Origin: Tectiglobus sp965247245
GTDB lineage: Bacteria > Pseudomonadota > Alphaproteobacteria > Rhizobiales > Hyphomicrobiaceae
Direction: 5' to 3'
Assembly: GCA_965247245.1 (NCBI GenBank)
Contig: CBDFGV010000001.1
Location: 496,001 to 560,000 of the forward strand
DNA length: 64,000 nt
The position numbers and the translations under genes are program-made. A model generated the notes under the pieces. That model saw nothing but the letters and a program-made list of their open reading frames with translations, had not been told where the DNA came from and ran no database searches. Positions 1 through 8,280 of the stretch are shown here, one piece after another (the first letter of the stretch is position 1; every line of letters starts with the position of its first letter).

Positions 1-33
1 GAGGGTGTCGCGGCGCCCGCAGAAAAACACTGA
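1..33 (+). CDS. petB: C-terminal tail of cytochrome b (partial, inferred)
   Basis: The first ten codons of frame 1 are open and end at a TGA (31-33), 28 bases before the cytochrome c1 start. In bc1 operons cytochrome b normally precedes cytochrome c1 in the same direction, so this is most simply the last residues of PetB. Only ten residues are visible, so the call rests on position and not on homology. If correct, cytochrome b and c1 are separate proteins here, unlike the fused FbcH of Bradyrhizobium. Confidence 0.35.
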   Translation, partial: EGVAAPAEKH

Positions 34-61
34 GTCAGGTCAGGCTAGGAGAATAAGATCA

Positions 62-916
62 ATGGTTATGACCCGCTCACTCGTGGCTGCAGCGTTGGCC
101 CTCAGCCTTACGGCAACCGGCGCCCTTGCAGCTGGCCCGGCAATCGAAATCAAGCGCAACACATGGTCGTTTGGTGGCGTTGCCGGTCACTATGATCGCA
201 ATCAGCTGCAGCGCGGCTTCCAGGTCTATCGCGAAGTCTGCGCAGCCTGTCATGGACTGGACCGTATCGCATTCCGCAATTTGGTTCAGAAAGGCGGCCC
301 TGAATTCCCAAAGGATGCCGTGGAGGCTTTGGCCAAAGAGTACGAAGTTGACGCGCTTCCAAATGAAGAGGGCGAAGTTGAGAAGCGGCCAGCAAAGCTT
401 TCGGATAACTTCCCACCGCTCTATGCCAATGAGCAGGCTGCTCGGGCTACCCACAACGGAGCCTACCCACCTGATTTGTCAGTGATCGCAAAGGCGCGTG
501 GCGTGGCTTATGTTGGACCTTGGTATCTGCACCCTGGTGCGATGTTCATGGACATCGTCAATGGCTACCAGGAAGGTGGCGCGGATTACCTCGTCGCACT
601 GCTGACAGGTTACAAGGAGCCACCGGCCGGCAAGGAAATTGGCGACGGCATGAGCTACAATTCCTACTATCCGGGTAACCAGATCGCCATGGCCAATCCG
701 TTCTCGGGCGGCGATGGCCAGGTTGAATACCAGGACGGCACTCCGGCCACGGTCGAGAACTATGCGAAGGATGTCTCGGCGTTCCTGTCATGGGCTGCTG
801 ATCCAACACTCAACTCTCGCAAACAAATTGGTTGGCAGGTGCTGATCTATCTCTTGATCACATCGATATTGCTGTACATCGCGAAGCGCCGCGTCTGGGC
901 AAGCGTCAAACACTGA
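62..916 (+). CDS. petC: Cytochrome c1, bc1 complex (complex III)
   Basis: This is the membrane-anchored c-type cytochrome that passes electrons from the Rieske protein to soluble cytochrome c in the respiratory bc1 complex. The 284-residue product has a signal peptide (about residues 1-23, ending ALA), a haem motif CAACH at residues 60-64, a candidate axial methionine in the AMANPF segment near residue 210, and a single C-terminal membrane anchor followed by a basic tail, all typical of the family. The reading frame is open back to a GTG at 5, but the ATG at 62 is preferred: it has AGGAGA upstream and directly starts the signal peptide. A strong terminator follows at 941, so it is the last gene of the pet operon. 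Confidence 0.95.
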   Translation: MVMTRSLVAAALALSLTATGALAAGPAIEIKRNTWSFGGVAGHYDRNQLQRGFQVYREVCAACHGLDRIAFRNLVQKGGPEFPKDAVEALAKEYEVDALPNEEGEVEKRPAKLSDNFPPLYANEQAARATHNGAYPPDLSVIAKARGVAYVGPWYLHPGAMFMDIVNGYQEGGADYLVALLTGYKEPPAGKEIGDGMSYNSYYPGNQIAMANPFSGGDGQVEYQDGTPATVENYAKDVSAFLSWAADPTLNSRKQIGWQVLIYLLITSILLYIAKRRVWASVKH

Positions 917-940
917 CGATCTTCTCAGCACCGCTAAAGA

Positions 941-967
941 AAAGAGGCCTCAATCGAGGCCTTTTTT
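941..967 (+). terminator. Rho-independent terminator after petC
   Basis: AGGCCTC (945-951) pairs with GAGGCCT (956-962) across the loop AATC. The A-rich 5' flank and the run of six T's make a classic intrinsic terminator 25 bases after the petC stop. It separates petC from mtnP. Confidence 0.85.
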
Positions 968-1008
968 GTTAGGTTAGGCGCTGCAAACGAGATTGGCTGG
1001 AGGTCTCA

Positions 1009-1884
1009 ATGACAAGCACGGTTCTGGGTATTGTTGGCGGTAGCGGGCTCTATGATCTACCGGGCCTGGAAAGTCCACGATGGGAAACGGTATCGAGCCC
1101 GTGGGGTGAGCCGTCCGACCAGATCCTGTTTGCTGAGATAGCCGGGTTGCCGATCCGTTTTCTGCCACGTCATGGACGCGGCCATAAGATCTCACCGACG
1201 GATATCAACTATCGCGCCAACATCGATAGCCTCAAGCGCGCAGGCGTCACTGATCTCGTCTCAATATCGGCCTGTGGCTCGTTTCGCGAAGAGCTCGCGC
1301 CAGGTGTCTTCGTACTAGTCGATCAATTCATAGATCGAACGTTCGCGCGTGAAAAATCGTTCTTTGGAACGGGACTTGTCGCCCACGTCTCAGTCGCAGA
1401 GCCGACCAGCCCGGCCGTCGTTGATGAGCTTGAAAAAGCCTTGCAGGCGGAAAACATTCAACATCAGCGCGGCGGCACCTACCTGGCGATGGAAGGACCG
1501 CAGTTTTCCAGCAAAGCGGAAAGCAACCTTTACCGCTCATGGAACTGTGACGTGATCGGTATGACCAATATGCCGGAAGCGAAGCTCGCCCGCGAGGCGG
1601 AGATTTGTTACGCCACAGTCGCCATGGTGACCGACTACGACTGCTGGCATGACGACCATGATGATGTTGACGTCGCTAGCGTGATCAAGGTGATGCAGGA
1701 CAATACCGCAAAGGCACAACGTCTGGTGCTGACCTTGGCGAAATCATTCCCGCGCGAACATCCCCCGTGCCCGATCGGATCGGACAGGGCGTTGGACGTG
1801 GCGCTCATCACGGCGCCGGAGGCCCGCGATCCTGCATTGATCGCGAAGCTTGATGCCGTTGCTGGCAGAGTCTTGGGTCAGTAG
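1009..1884 (+). CDS. mtnP: S-methyl-5'-thioadenosine phosphorylase
   Basis: Phosphorolyses 5'-methylthioadenosine to adenine and 5-methylthioribose-1-phosphate; cytoplasmic. The 291-residue product begins with the purine nucleoside phosphorylase family 2 signature GIVGGSGLYDLPG. It has FLPRHGRGH near residues 50-58 and the purine/ribose pocket segment around EGPQFSSKAES and GMTNMPEAKLAREAE. The ATG has GGAGG 7 bases upstream. Together with apt (adenine recycling) and mtnA (next step for the sugar phosphate) it forms an MTA salvage set, although other genes lie between them. It has its own promoter region downstream of the petC terminator. Confidence 0.94.
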   Translation: MTSTVLGIVGGSGLYDLPGLESPRWETVSSPWGEPSDQILFAEIAGLPIRFLPRHGRGHKISPTDINYRANIDSLKRAGVTDLVSISACGSFREELAPGVFVLVDQFIDRTFAREKSFFGTGLVAHVSVAEPTSPAVVDELEKALQAENIQHQRGGTYLAMEGPQFSSKAESNLYRSWNCDVIGMTNMPEAKLAREAEICYATVAMVTDYDCWHDDHDDVDVASVIKVMQDNTAKAQRLVLTLAKSFPREHPPCPIGSDRALDVALITAPEARDPALIAKLDAVAGRVLGQ

Positions 1885-2067
1885 CTGCAAGGGTAACGGT
1901 TGCCACCAACGCCCATTACCGGCCAGCGCCGAGAGAGGAGCTACTCTTCTCTCCCAGGCCAGTCTTAAATCAGTCGATGCGCGCCGAGCCTATGCCAGAC
2001 ACAGGTCGTTTGTTCTCGGCTGCACAGTTGTGAGCCAAGTTCGCCGCCTGTCGATCGGCAGAGTTGC

Positions 2068-2268
2068 CTACCTGCCCTGCGAGGCGTAGATGCACTCATC
2101 GACAAAACGGTTTTGGATTTCGGTCAGCTCTTCCGGCACTTCCTGACCGCGATCATTCATCTCGCTGATCTTGCGTCGGATCAATTGAACCGCTGCACGC
2201 GGATCGTCCTGCTGTTCGGCTTCACTGAGGATGACGCGAATGGTCTGGCGTTTCTCTTCGGATGTCAT
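2068..2268 (-). CDS. Small helical hypothetical protein
   Basis: A 66-residue charged protein starting MTSEEKRQ; no family recognised. It is predicted mostly helical, with no signal peptide or membrane segment. An upstream in-frame GTG at 2289 would add seven residues, but the ATG at 2268 has a GGGGCGG purine-rich stretch just upstream and gives a more natural N-terminus. It stands alone between mtnP and a decayed gene. Coding potential is supported by amino acid composition only. Confidence 0.55.
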   Translation of the reverse strand: MTSEEKRQTIRVILSEAEQQDDPRAAVQLIRRKISEMNDRGQEVPEELTEIQNRFVDECIYASQGR

Positions 2269-2413
2269 TTTCCGCCCCACTACAGACACTTATTGACGAC
2301 TTATTGAGCTAGGCTGATGTGCTTGACGCACCAGCGTTAACCATGAACCGGAGGTAGTCGCGAGAATTTGGTATCGCGAGTAGTCAGAGCGTCGCACGTC
2401 AACGGTAGGACGA

Positions 2414-2632
2414 TCAACGGTCATCCTGTTCCGCGATGTCGATATCCACCATGATGTCTTGTGCCAGTGTTTCAAGGCGCTGGCGGACGCTGTCCCTATT
2501 GGTATCTCTAGGAATGACGATCTTGGCTGACGCAGAGAACATCTGTTGTCCGGTCATGCTGCCGGCAAACAGCTCCGTCTGAATTTCATCGATACTGACG
2601 CCGCTCTCGGCCAAGGTCCTAAAAACACATCG
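2414..2632 (-). pseudogene. 5'-truncated GcvR-like ACT-domain protein remnant
   Basis: The last 60 or so residues (FRTLAESGVSIDEIQTE, then FAGSMTGQQMF, then a beta strand and a helix ending DIMVDIDI) look like the second ACT domain of glycine-cleavage regulator GcvR-type proteins. Those proteins normally run to about 170 residues. Here the homologous frame is closed by a TGA at 2635-2633 and no ACT-like frame is visible further upstream. The only start available is a TTG at 2614 without a ribosome binding site. It is best read as a relic, though a short expressed ACT fragment cannot be excluded. Confidence 0.5.
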
Positions 2633-2786
2633 TCATACGAACAGGTTCAAAGCTCTTGTCGGAAAGGCTTTTGCTCGACAGCATATCAAAGATAAAGCGA
2701 TGCCTCGCACCGGAGTCTGACATACGATACCCAGGAGTCTCATATCGCTTCAGATGATAAGAAATACCCAAAATTGTATCGTGATT

Positions 2787-3143
2787 TCATTGTTCGATCG
2801 GAAGATTGTGCATCTTCAGGAAAGAAAGCTTGTCCCAGTACCCGCGCTGAAAAGTGATCTTTCCGTTCACGACATGGAAGAAGCCACATCCACGCAGCCC
2901 AAGGGGATCTCGCCACTCTAAAATGGCCCACTCACCATCTTCGAAAATATTCTCCGCGATACAGACCATCTCTGCAGCAGCAAATTCATCGAGGAACATT
3001 TGCCTGATTGCTTCTTTGCCTTCAACGGGATCGCGCGTTACCTGATGATTGACCGCATCGTTTGTATAAAATGCAGCCATCTCATCGGCGTCACCTCGAT
3101 TGAAGGCCTCAACCCACCGTTTAACTAGCTCTCTCGGTTTCAT
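2787..3143 (-). CDS. SnoaL-like / NTF2-fold protein
   Basis: A 118-residue single-domain protein of the SnoaL/NTF2-like superfamily (alpha+beta cone). The visible pattern is typical: N-terminal helix ELVKRWVEAFNRGDADEMA, then YTNDAVNHQV, then GKEAIRQMF, and C-terminal strands WAILEWRD and GFFHVVNGKI. Members range from polyketide cyclases to ketosteroid isomerases and many are uncharacterised, so no substrate is assigned. The frame extends to a GTG at 3242, but MKPRELV at 3143 matches the domain boundary and has GTGGGA upstream. Confidence 0.8.
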   Translation of the reverse strand: MKPRELVKRWVEAFNRGDADEMAAFYTNDAVNHQVTRDPVEGKEAIRQMFLDEFAAAEMVCIAENIFEDGEWAILEWRDPLGLRGCGFFHVVNGKITFQRGYWDKLSFLKMHNLPIEQ

Positions 3144-3425
3144 TCCCACAGCATGCGTCGTCACGCTCCAACATTGCAAGAATTGTCGTGTTTTCGATGC
3201 GCGAAGTTCACGGCGCGAGCCATTTCGACACTGGTGTAACACTTGAAGAGTGAGTTATGTGCAATCCCACTTTGTCAAAGGACCTCCGCCAAGCGCAATG
3301 CGGCGCCGGCATGCGAGTAACATGCGCGCGATGAGCATGTGCCCAGCGAACAACGCCTTGAACCTTGCTTGCGAACACGCCAGATTGCATCGCAACGAAG
3401 TAAGACTAAGAGCATGGAGACCAAG

Positions 3426-5273
3426 ATGCGCACAGGCCGGACATTCGGGCAGATCCAACGCGCGCCAGCGGATACAGCAGCCGCGGCGGCAGTCGATCTC
3501 GGTGATATGCCGGAGTGGGATCTCACCGATCTCTTTCCGGGGGCAGACAGCCCGGAACTCGCCGCGGCCATCGATCAGGCCGAAACCGACGCCAAGGGGT
3601 TCGAGGCCAGCTACAAGGGTCAATTACTTGAGAAGGGCTCCGATGGCGCGTTCTTGGCTGCTGCCATCCGCGATTACGAGGCAGCCTCAGACCTGCTCGG
3701 CCGTATCGGCACATTTGCCTTTCTCAACTACGCAGGCGACCAACAGGACCCTGAGCGCGCCAAGTTGTTCGGCGACACGCAGGGCAAGCTGACCGACATT
3801 TCGAACAACTTCATCTTCTTCGAACTTGAGTTGAACCAGATTCCGGATGAGCAGTTGTCGGTCGCCCTACAGCATGCGGACCTTGCCCGCTACAAGCCGT
3901 GGCTGGACGATCTGCGCAAGGAAAAGCCCTACCAGCTCGACGAAAAGCTGGAGCTTCTGTTCAACGAGAAGTCTCTGACCTCCGGCGGCGCTTTCAATCG
4001 TCTGTTCTCTGATACCATTACGGCGCTGCGCTTCGATGTCGGCGGTGAGCCCCTCAGTCTTGAACCGACGCTCAATCTCATGCTCGACCCGGACGAAGCC
4101 AAGCGCCAGGCAGGTGCCGAAGCACTTTCCAAGACCTTCCAGGAAAACATTCAGGTTTTCACGCTGATCACCAATACGCTCGCCAAGGACAAGGAGATCT
4201 CTGATCGCTGGCGTGGGTTTGAGGACATCGCGGACAGCCGCCACTTGGCCAACCGTGTCGAAGGCCCGGTCGTCGAAGCCTTGGTCGATGCCGTCCGCGA
4301 AAGTTACCCCAAGCTCTCCCATCGCTACTACAAGATGAAGGCACGGTGGCTCGGCAAGGATGTGATGCCCCACTGGGATCGCAACGCGCCCTTGCCGGAG
4401 AAGCCTGAGCGCACCGTCAAATGGCCGGAAGCACGTGAAATCGTGCTCGATGCCTATTCCGGTTTCTCTCCGAAAATGGCGGACATCGCCCGTGACTTCT
4501 TCGATAAGCGCTGGATCGATGCACCGTCCCGGCCCGGCAAGGCGCCTGGCGCGTTTGCCCATCCTGTGACGCCAAGTGCCCACCCTTATGTTCTCCTGAA
4601 CTACCTCGGCAAGTCGCGCGATGTCATGACACTCGCCCATGAGCTCGGCCACGGCGTACATCAGGTGCTCGCGGCCCAGCAAGGCGTGCTGTTATCGCAA
4701 ACGCCGTTGACCCTGGCCGAGACGGCATCCGTGTTCGGTGAGATGCTGACCTTCAAGGCCCTGCTCAAGGACACCACTGATCCCCGCGAGCGCAAAGCGC
4801 TGGTTGCTGGCAAGGTCGAGGATATGCTGAACACGGTTGTGCGCCAGATCGCGTTTTACGAGTTTGAGCGCAAGATCCATCTGGCCCGTCGTGAAGGCGA
4901 ACTGACGAGCGACAAGATCAATGAACTTTGGATGAGTGTGCAGGCCGAGAGCCTTGGTCCAGCCATTGAGTTCAAGCCGGGTTATGAGGTGTTCTGGGCC
5001 TATATCGGCCACTTCATTCGCGCGCCGTTCTATGTCTATGCCTATGCCTTCGGTGACTGCCTTGTGAACTCGCTCTATGCGCTCTATGACGAGGCCCATC
5101 CCGATTTCGTCAACAAGTACTTCGACCTGCTCAGCGCTGGCGGCTCAAAGCACCACAGCGAGCTGTTGGCACCGTTTGGGTTGGATGCCTCCAAACCGGA
5201 GTTTTGGCACAAGGGCCTGTCGATGATTTCCGGTATGATCGACGAACTGGAGCAGATGGAGCAGGCCACGTAG
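3426..5273 (+). CDS. pepF: M3 family oligoendopeptidase F
   Basis: Cytoplasmic zinc metallopeptidase degrading oligopeptides. The 615-residue product has the zinc motif HELGH at residues 405-409, with the third-ligand glutamate region downstream (LAETASVFGEML), and the C-terminal motif YVYAYAFGDC typical of the PepF/M3B subfamily. Length matches alphaproteobacterial PepF. The open frame starts at 3339, with another ATG at 3414, but the ATG at 3426 has GGAGA five bases upstream and is preferred. No signal peptide. It is monocistronic, converging on the gene at 5364-5726 with a shared hairpin between them. Confidence 0.94.
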   Translation: MRTGRTFGQIQRAPADTAAAAAVDLGDMPEWDLTDLFPGADSPELAAAIDQAETDAKGFEASYKGQLLEKGSDGAFLAAAIRDYEAASDLLGRIGTFAFLNYAGDQQDPERAKLFGDTQGKLTDISNNFIFFELELNQIPDEQLSVALQHADLARYKPWLDDLRKEKPYQLDEKLELLFNEKSLTSGGAFNRLFSDTITALRFDVGGEPLSLEPTLNLMLDPDEAKRQAGAEALSKTFQENIQVFTLITNTLAKDKEISDRWRGFEDIADSRHLANRVEGPVVEALVDAVRESYPKLSHRYYKMKARWLGKDVMPHWDRNAPLPEKPERTVKWPEAREIVLDAYSGFSPKMADIARDFFDKRWIDAPSRPGKAPGAFAHPVTPSAHPYVLLNYLGKSRDVMTLAHELGHGVHQVLAAQQGVLLSQTPLTLAETASVFGEMLTFKALLKDTTDPRERKALVAGKVEDMLNTVVRQIAFYEFERKIHLARREGELTSDKINELWMSVQAESLGPAIEFKPGYEVFWAYIGHFIRAPFYVYAYAFGDCLVNSLYALYDEAHPDFVNKYFDLLSAGGSKHHSELLAPFGLDASKPEFWHKGLSMISGMIDELEQMEQAT

Positions 5274-5298
5274 TAGCGGCCAGCCTGAGAGGTTCAGC

Positions 5299-5332
5299 GC
5301 GGCTTGGCCTTCTTGAGAGAAGGGCAGGCCGC
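5299..5332. terminator. Stem-loop between convergent genes
   Basis: A 14-position stem (5299-5312 with 5319-5332, one mismatch and one G-U) lies between the stops of pepF and the convergent gene. TGAGA (5286-5290) and TCTCA (5337-5341) may extend it. There is no clear T tract on either side, so bidirectional termination is plausible but not proven. Confidence 0.5.
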
Positions 5333-5363
5333 TCAGTCTCACGGAACCACCGGCAGGCAGAGG

Positions 5364-5726
5364 CTACTTCGGTGGCCGCATAATCAGTTCAAACTCGAAC
5401 TGCCTCAGCCACGGGAGCTGTGATTGCAGCGTCTCGCCGATCAGAATGCACACCGCTACAAAGATGATCATCGCGGGGATAGCCGCGAATGCTGCCTTGA
5501 TGAAGAACAACATCAAGTGAAAGAACGAAATGTCGAGCCGGGTCACCGTGACGCCCTCTGGGTCGTAGGCGATCTCCTCGACATACTCATAGTCATCGTC
5601 CGGCTGGCTGACGCTCTGGGGCGGCGCATCGCGATCCTGCGCCTCGCGCTCGCGCGCTTCCTTTTCCCGCCTCAGCGTGCGCGGCAGATCCTCTTCGGCC
5701 GTCATTGAAAATCTAGGCTCGGCCAT
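5364..5726 (-). CDS. Hypothetical single-pass membrane protein
   Basis: A 120-residue protein of unknown family. Residues 1-60 are very charged (RREKEAREREAQDRD, then acidic DDDYEYVEEI). A hydrophobic segment of about 35 residues follows (FFHLMLFFIKAAFAAIPAMIIFVAV), and the protein ends in a short tail. An N-in single- or double-pass inner membrane topology is likely. The second of two close ATGs (5726) is chosen because GGGAG lies seven bases before it and only one base before the first. It is divergent from apt. Confidence 0.72.
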   Translation of the reverse strand: MAEPRFSMTAEEDLPRTLRREKEAREREAQDRDAPPQSVSQPDDDYEYVEEIAYDPEGVTVTRLDISFFHLMLFFIKAAFAAIPAMIIFVAVCILIGETLQSQLPWLRQFEFELIMRPPK

Positions 5727-5914
5727 TGTCATGCTCCCGATACCGTCCGAGTGTTCACTGGAGAAGTCCGCACCGCAACTGCAATAAGCTACAACGCCAA
5801 CTCCACCGCAAAAAAGTCACCCGCGGCGTGCGATACCTTTCCGCCTTGTCTACAGTCTGAACAGAATTATTGCTATTTTACGCCCTGAATTTGACGATCT
5901 GCGAGGAACAACCA

Positions 5915-6445
5915 GTGGACAACCTAAAGAACCTGATCCGGACCATTCCGGACTATCCCAAGCCCGGCATCATGTTCCGCGATGTCACGACCCTGTTTGC
6001 CGATGCCCAGGGCTTCAAGGCGACGATCGCCAGGCTTGCCGAACCGTATCGCACCGAACCTATTGATGCAGTTGCAGGAATTGAGGCGCGCGGCTTCATT
6101 CTCGGCGGCGCTGTCGCGGATCGGCTGGGTTGCGGTTTTATCCCGGTGCGCAAGAAGGGCAAGCTCCCACACGACACTGTGGGCCAGGACTATGAGCTCG
6201 AGTACGGCACCGACACCATCGAGGTTCACAAAGACGCGATCTCCAAAGGTCAGCGCATCCTGATCGTCGATGATCTCATTGCAACCGGTGGCACTGCCGA
6301 AGCGGCTATCAAACTGGTCCAAAAGCTCGAAGGCGTCGTGGTCGGCGCGGCCTTCGTCATCGATCTGCCCGAAATTGGCGGTCGCGCCAAGCTGGAGGCC
6401 ATGGGTGTCAAATGTCATCTCCTGATGGATTTTGAGGGGCACTAG
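5915..6445 (+). CDS. apt: Adenine phosphoribosyltransferase
   Basis: Converts adenine plus PRPP to AMP, recycling the adenine released by MtnP. The 176-residue product has IPDYPKPGIMFRD near the N-terminus, AGIEARGFI, VRKKGKLPH, and the PRPP-binding loop VDDLIATGG at residues 118-126, all diagnostic for Apt. The frame is open from 5870, but the GTG at 5915 has GAGGA upstream and gives the usual family length. The last 14 bases overlap the next gene if that gene uses its TTG start. Confidence 0.95.
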   Translation: MDNLKNLIRTIPDYPKPGIMFRDVTTLFADAQGFKATIARLAEPYRTEPIDAVAGIEARGFILGGAVADRLGCGFIPVRKKGKLPHDTVGQDYELEYGTDTIEVHKDAISKGQRILIVDDLIATGGTAEAAIKLVQKLEGVVVGAAFVIDLPEIGGRAKLEAMGVKCHLLMDFEGH

Positions 6446-6689
6446 AACCATTGCGGTCGTGGGGTCTGCGTTGCAGCAATCTTCAAAAGCCTGGGAAGTC
6501 GTGAAGCAGTGGCAGCGCGAGGGCCGCGACCGGGTCCCGAACTGCCCAAACTGCCTAACGCCGACGCTGAGAATCGAAGATCAATCTGTGCGCCCTCACA
6601 GTGAGTGGTACCATCTCACATGCGCGACATGTGGTTACGACGAAACGGTGCATCTACCGATGCGGCAACCTATGACAGGCTTGGATTGA
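6432..6689 (+). CDS. Small zinc-ribbon protein between apt and mtnA
   Basis: An 85-residue product with two CxxC knuckles (CPNC near residue 38 and CATC near residue 66), so a zinc ribbon is likely. No named family recognised. The start is uncertain: a TTG at 6432 inside the end of apt, or a GTG at 6459. No good ribosome binding site is seen for either, which suggests translational coupling to apt. It stops three bases before the mtnA ATG, so apt, this gene and mtnA look like one operon. A role linked to adenine/MTA metabolism is inferred only from position. Confidence 0.65.
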   Translation: MRGTRTIAVVGSALQQSSKAWEVVKQWQREGRDRVPNCPNCLTPTLRIEDQSVRPHSEWYHLTCATCGYDETVHLPMRQPMTGLD

Positions 6690-6692
6690 GAT

Positions 6693-7784
6693 ATGAAAAT
6701 CGCTGACACGCACTACCGCACGATCTGGGTCAACGATGATGGCTGGTCGGTCAGCATCATCGATCAAACGAAGCTGCCGCATACCTTCGAAACAACGACA
6801 ATAGAAAACGTTGATGATGCTGCACGCGCGATCAAGACGATGCAGGTGCGTGGAGCGCCACTGATTGGTGCGACGGCAGCCTACGGCATCTGCCTTAAGA
6901 TGCGGAGTGACAGTTCTGATCAGGCACTCGAACAGGCCATTGAGTACCTGGCCGAGCAGCGCCCAACGGCCATCAATCTACGCTGGGCCTTGGAGGAGAT
7001 GCGCGCCGCTATTCAGAACATCCCCCATGAGCAGCGTGTCGAAGTCGCCTACAAGCGTGCAGCCGAGATCTGCGACGAGGATGTCGAGACCTGCCGCATG
7101 ATTGGTGTCCACGGCCTTGAACTCATCAAGTCCATCGCTGCCAAGAAGCCAGCTGGTGAAGCTGTCAATGTGCTGACCCACTGCAATGCCGGCTGGCTTG
7201 CCACCGTGGACTGGGGAACGGCGACGTCGCCGATCTACCAGGCTCATGATGCTGGCATTCCGGTGCATGTCTGGGTTGATGAAACGCGACCGCGAAACCA
7301 GGGTGCGTCCCTAACTGCCTACGAGCTCGGCAGCCATGGCGTGTCGCACAAGATCATTGTCGACAATGCTGGCGGTCACTTGATGCAGCACGGCGATGTT
7401 GATCTCTGCATAGTCGGCACGGATCGCACAACGGCAACTGGCGATGTCTGCAACAAGATCGGCACGTACCTGAAGGCGCTGGCCGCCAAGGACAACAATG
7501 TCCCGTTCTACGTCGCGCTGCCACATTCGACGATCGACTGGACGCTCGACGACGGCATGCAGATACCGATTGAAGAGCGCGGCGCCGATGAAGTGCTCAA
7601 GATGCCAGGCCGCCTTCCCGACGGTTCAGTTGTCGAGGTGGAGATTGCAGCGCCAAACTCACCGGCTGGCAATCCGGCATTTGACGTCACACCAGCGCGT
7701 CTGGTGACAGGGTTGATTACTGAGCGCGGTGTGACAGATGCGAGCCGCGATGGCCTTCTAAGCCTCTATCCGGAGCGCAAATAG
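6693..7784 (+). CDS. mtnA: S-methyl-5-thioribose-1-phosphate isomerase
   Basis: Isomerises methylthioribose-1-phosphate (MtnP product) to methylthioribulose-1-phosphate. The 363-residue product belongs to the eIF2B-alpha/beta/delta-like aldose-ketose isomerase family. It shows MQVRGAPLIGATAAYG near residues 50-66, the catalytic cysteine in HCNAGW (Cys164) and the catalytic aspartate in GTDRTTATGD (Asp244). It follows the zinc-ribbon gene by three bases, indicating an operon with apt. A stem-loop directly follows the stop. No mtnK, mtnC or mtnD is seen nearby, so the later steps probably differ from the complete methionine salvage cycle. Confidence 0.95.
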   Translation: MKIADTHYRTIWVNDDGWSVSIIDQTKLPHTFETTTIENVDDAARAIKTMQVRGAPLIGATAAYGICLKMRSDSSDQALEQAIEYLAEQRPTAINLRWALEEMRAAIQNIPHEQRVEVAYKRAAEICDEDVETCRMIGVHGLELIKSIAAKKPAGEAVNVLTHCNAGWLATVDWGTATSPIYQAHDAGIPVHVWVDETRPRNQGASLTAYELGSHGVSHKIIVDNAGGHLMQHGDVDLCIVGTDRTTATGDVCNKIGTYLKALAAKDNNVPFYVALPHSTIDWTLDDGMQIPIEERGADEVLKMPGRLPDGSVVEVEIAAPNSPAGNPAFDVTPARLVTGLITERGVTDASRDGLLSLYPERK

Positions 7785-7787
7785 AAA

Positions 7788-7818
7788 GACGGGCCAGACA
7801 GAGGGTCAGTGGCCCGTC
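7788..7818 (+). terminator. Stem-loop after mtnA
   Basis: GACGGGCCA (7788-7796) and TGGCCCGTC (7810-7818) form a perfect 9-bp stem with a 13-nt loop, three bases after the mtnA stop. The T tract is poor, so termination or 3'-end stabilisation are both possible. Confidence 0.55.
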
Positions 7819-7892
7819 GAATTCGTTCTAATAATCGAGATCGTAGTGGCGCACAGCGTTATCTCAGGGAGCGCAGTGTGCCTTCAGCGCTT

Positions 7893-8075
7893 TTAGGCTG
7901 CAAGACGATCGATGTCCTGGCCGTCAAAGTCAGCAAAGGCATCCAGAAAGCCGAACACCTCGTCGACCAGGCGAGCCGTCGCTTGCTCGCGCTCGGTTTC
8001 AGCGAGATCTATGACGTCATCATGCTGCATAGCCAGCAAAGCGGCGTGGAAGTCGTCTACAACTTGCGAATTCAT
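7893..8075 (-). CDS. Small acidic hypothetical protein
   Basis: A 60-residue acidic helical product (MNSQVVDDFH start; FGFLDAFADFDGQD near the C-terminus). No family recognised. GAGAGGG lies eight bases before the ATG. The only support is the ribosome binding site and a soluble-protein-like composition. A frame on the other strand covers the same region but has a less protein-like composition. Confidence 0.4.
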   Translation of the reverse strand: MNSQVVDDFHAALLAMQHDDVIDLAETEREQATARLVDEVFGFLDAFADFDGQDIDRLAA

Positions 8076-8280
8076 CGTCACTGCCCTCTCATCTCTAACT
8101 CAGAGAAAGTGTTACGCGGAGACATGTCATACTCAAGCACTCAGATCAGGACTGTGTATAACCCTGATTTACGCAACGTCGCCAATCCGTTAGGACCGCC
8201 ACTTCCCTGTGGATCAACGACTCGACTGACAAAACTATCACAGGCAACCGCGTCGAGAATGTGGTCGCGGCGTGTTCGGA

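Noticed and set aside
2615..2786. Selenocysteine reading of the TGA in front of the GcvR-like remnant
   Set aside because: The surrounding codons lack a family Cys position and the rest of the N-terminal domain is missing, so decay explains it better.
3867..4682. 271-codon open frame antisense to pepF
   Set aside because: Shadow of a strongly conserved zinc peptidase gene; no ribosome binding site and no family pattern.
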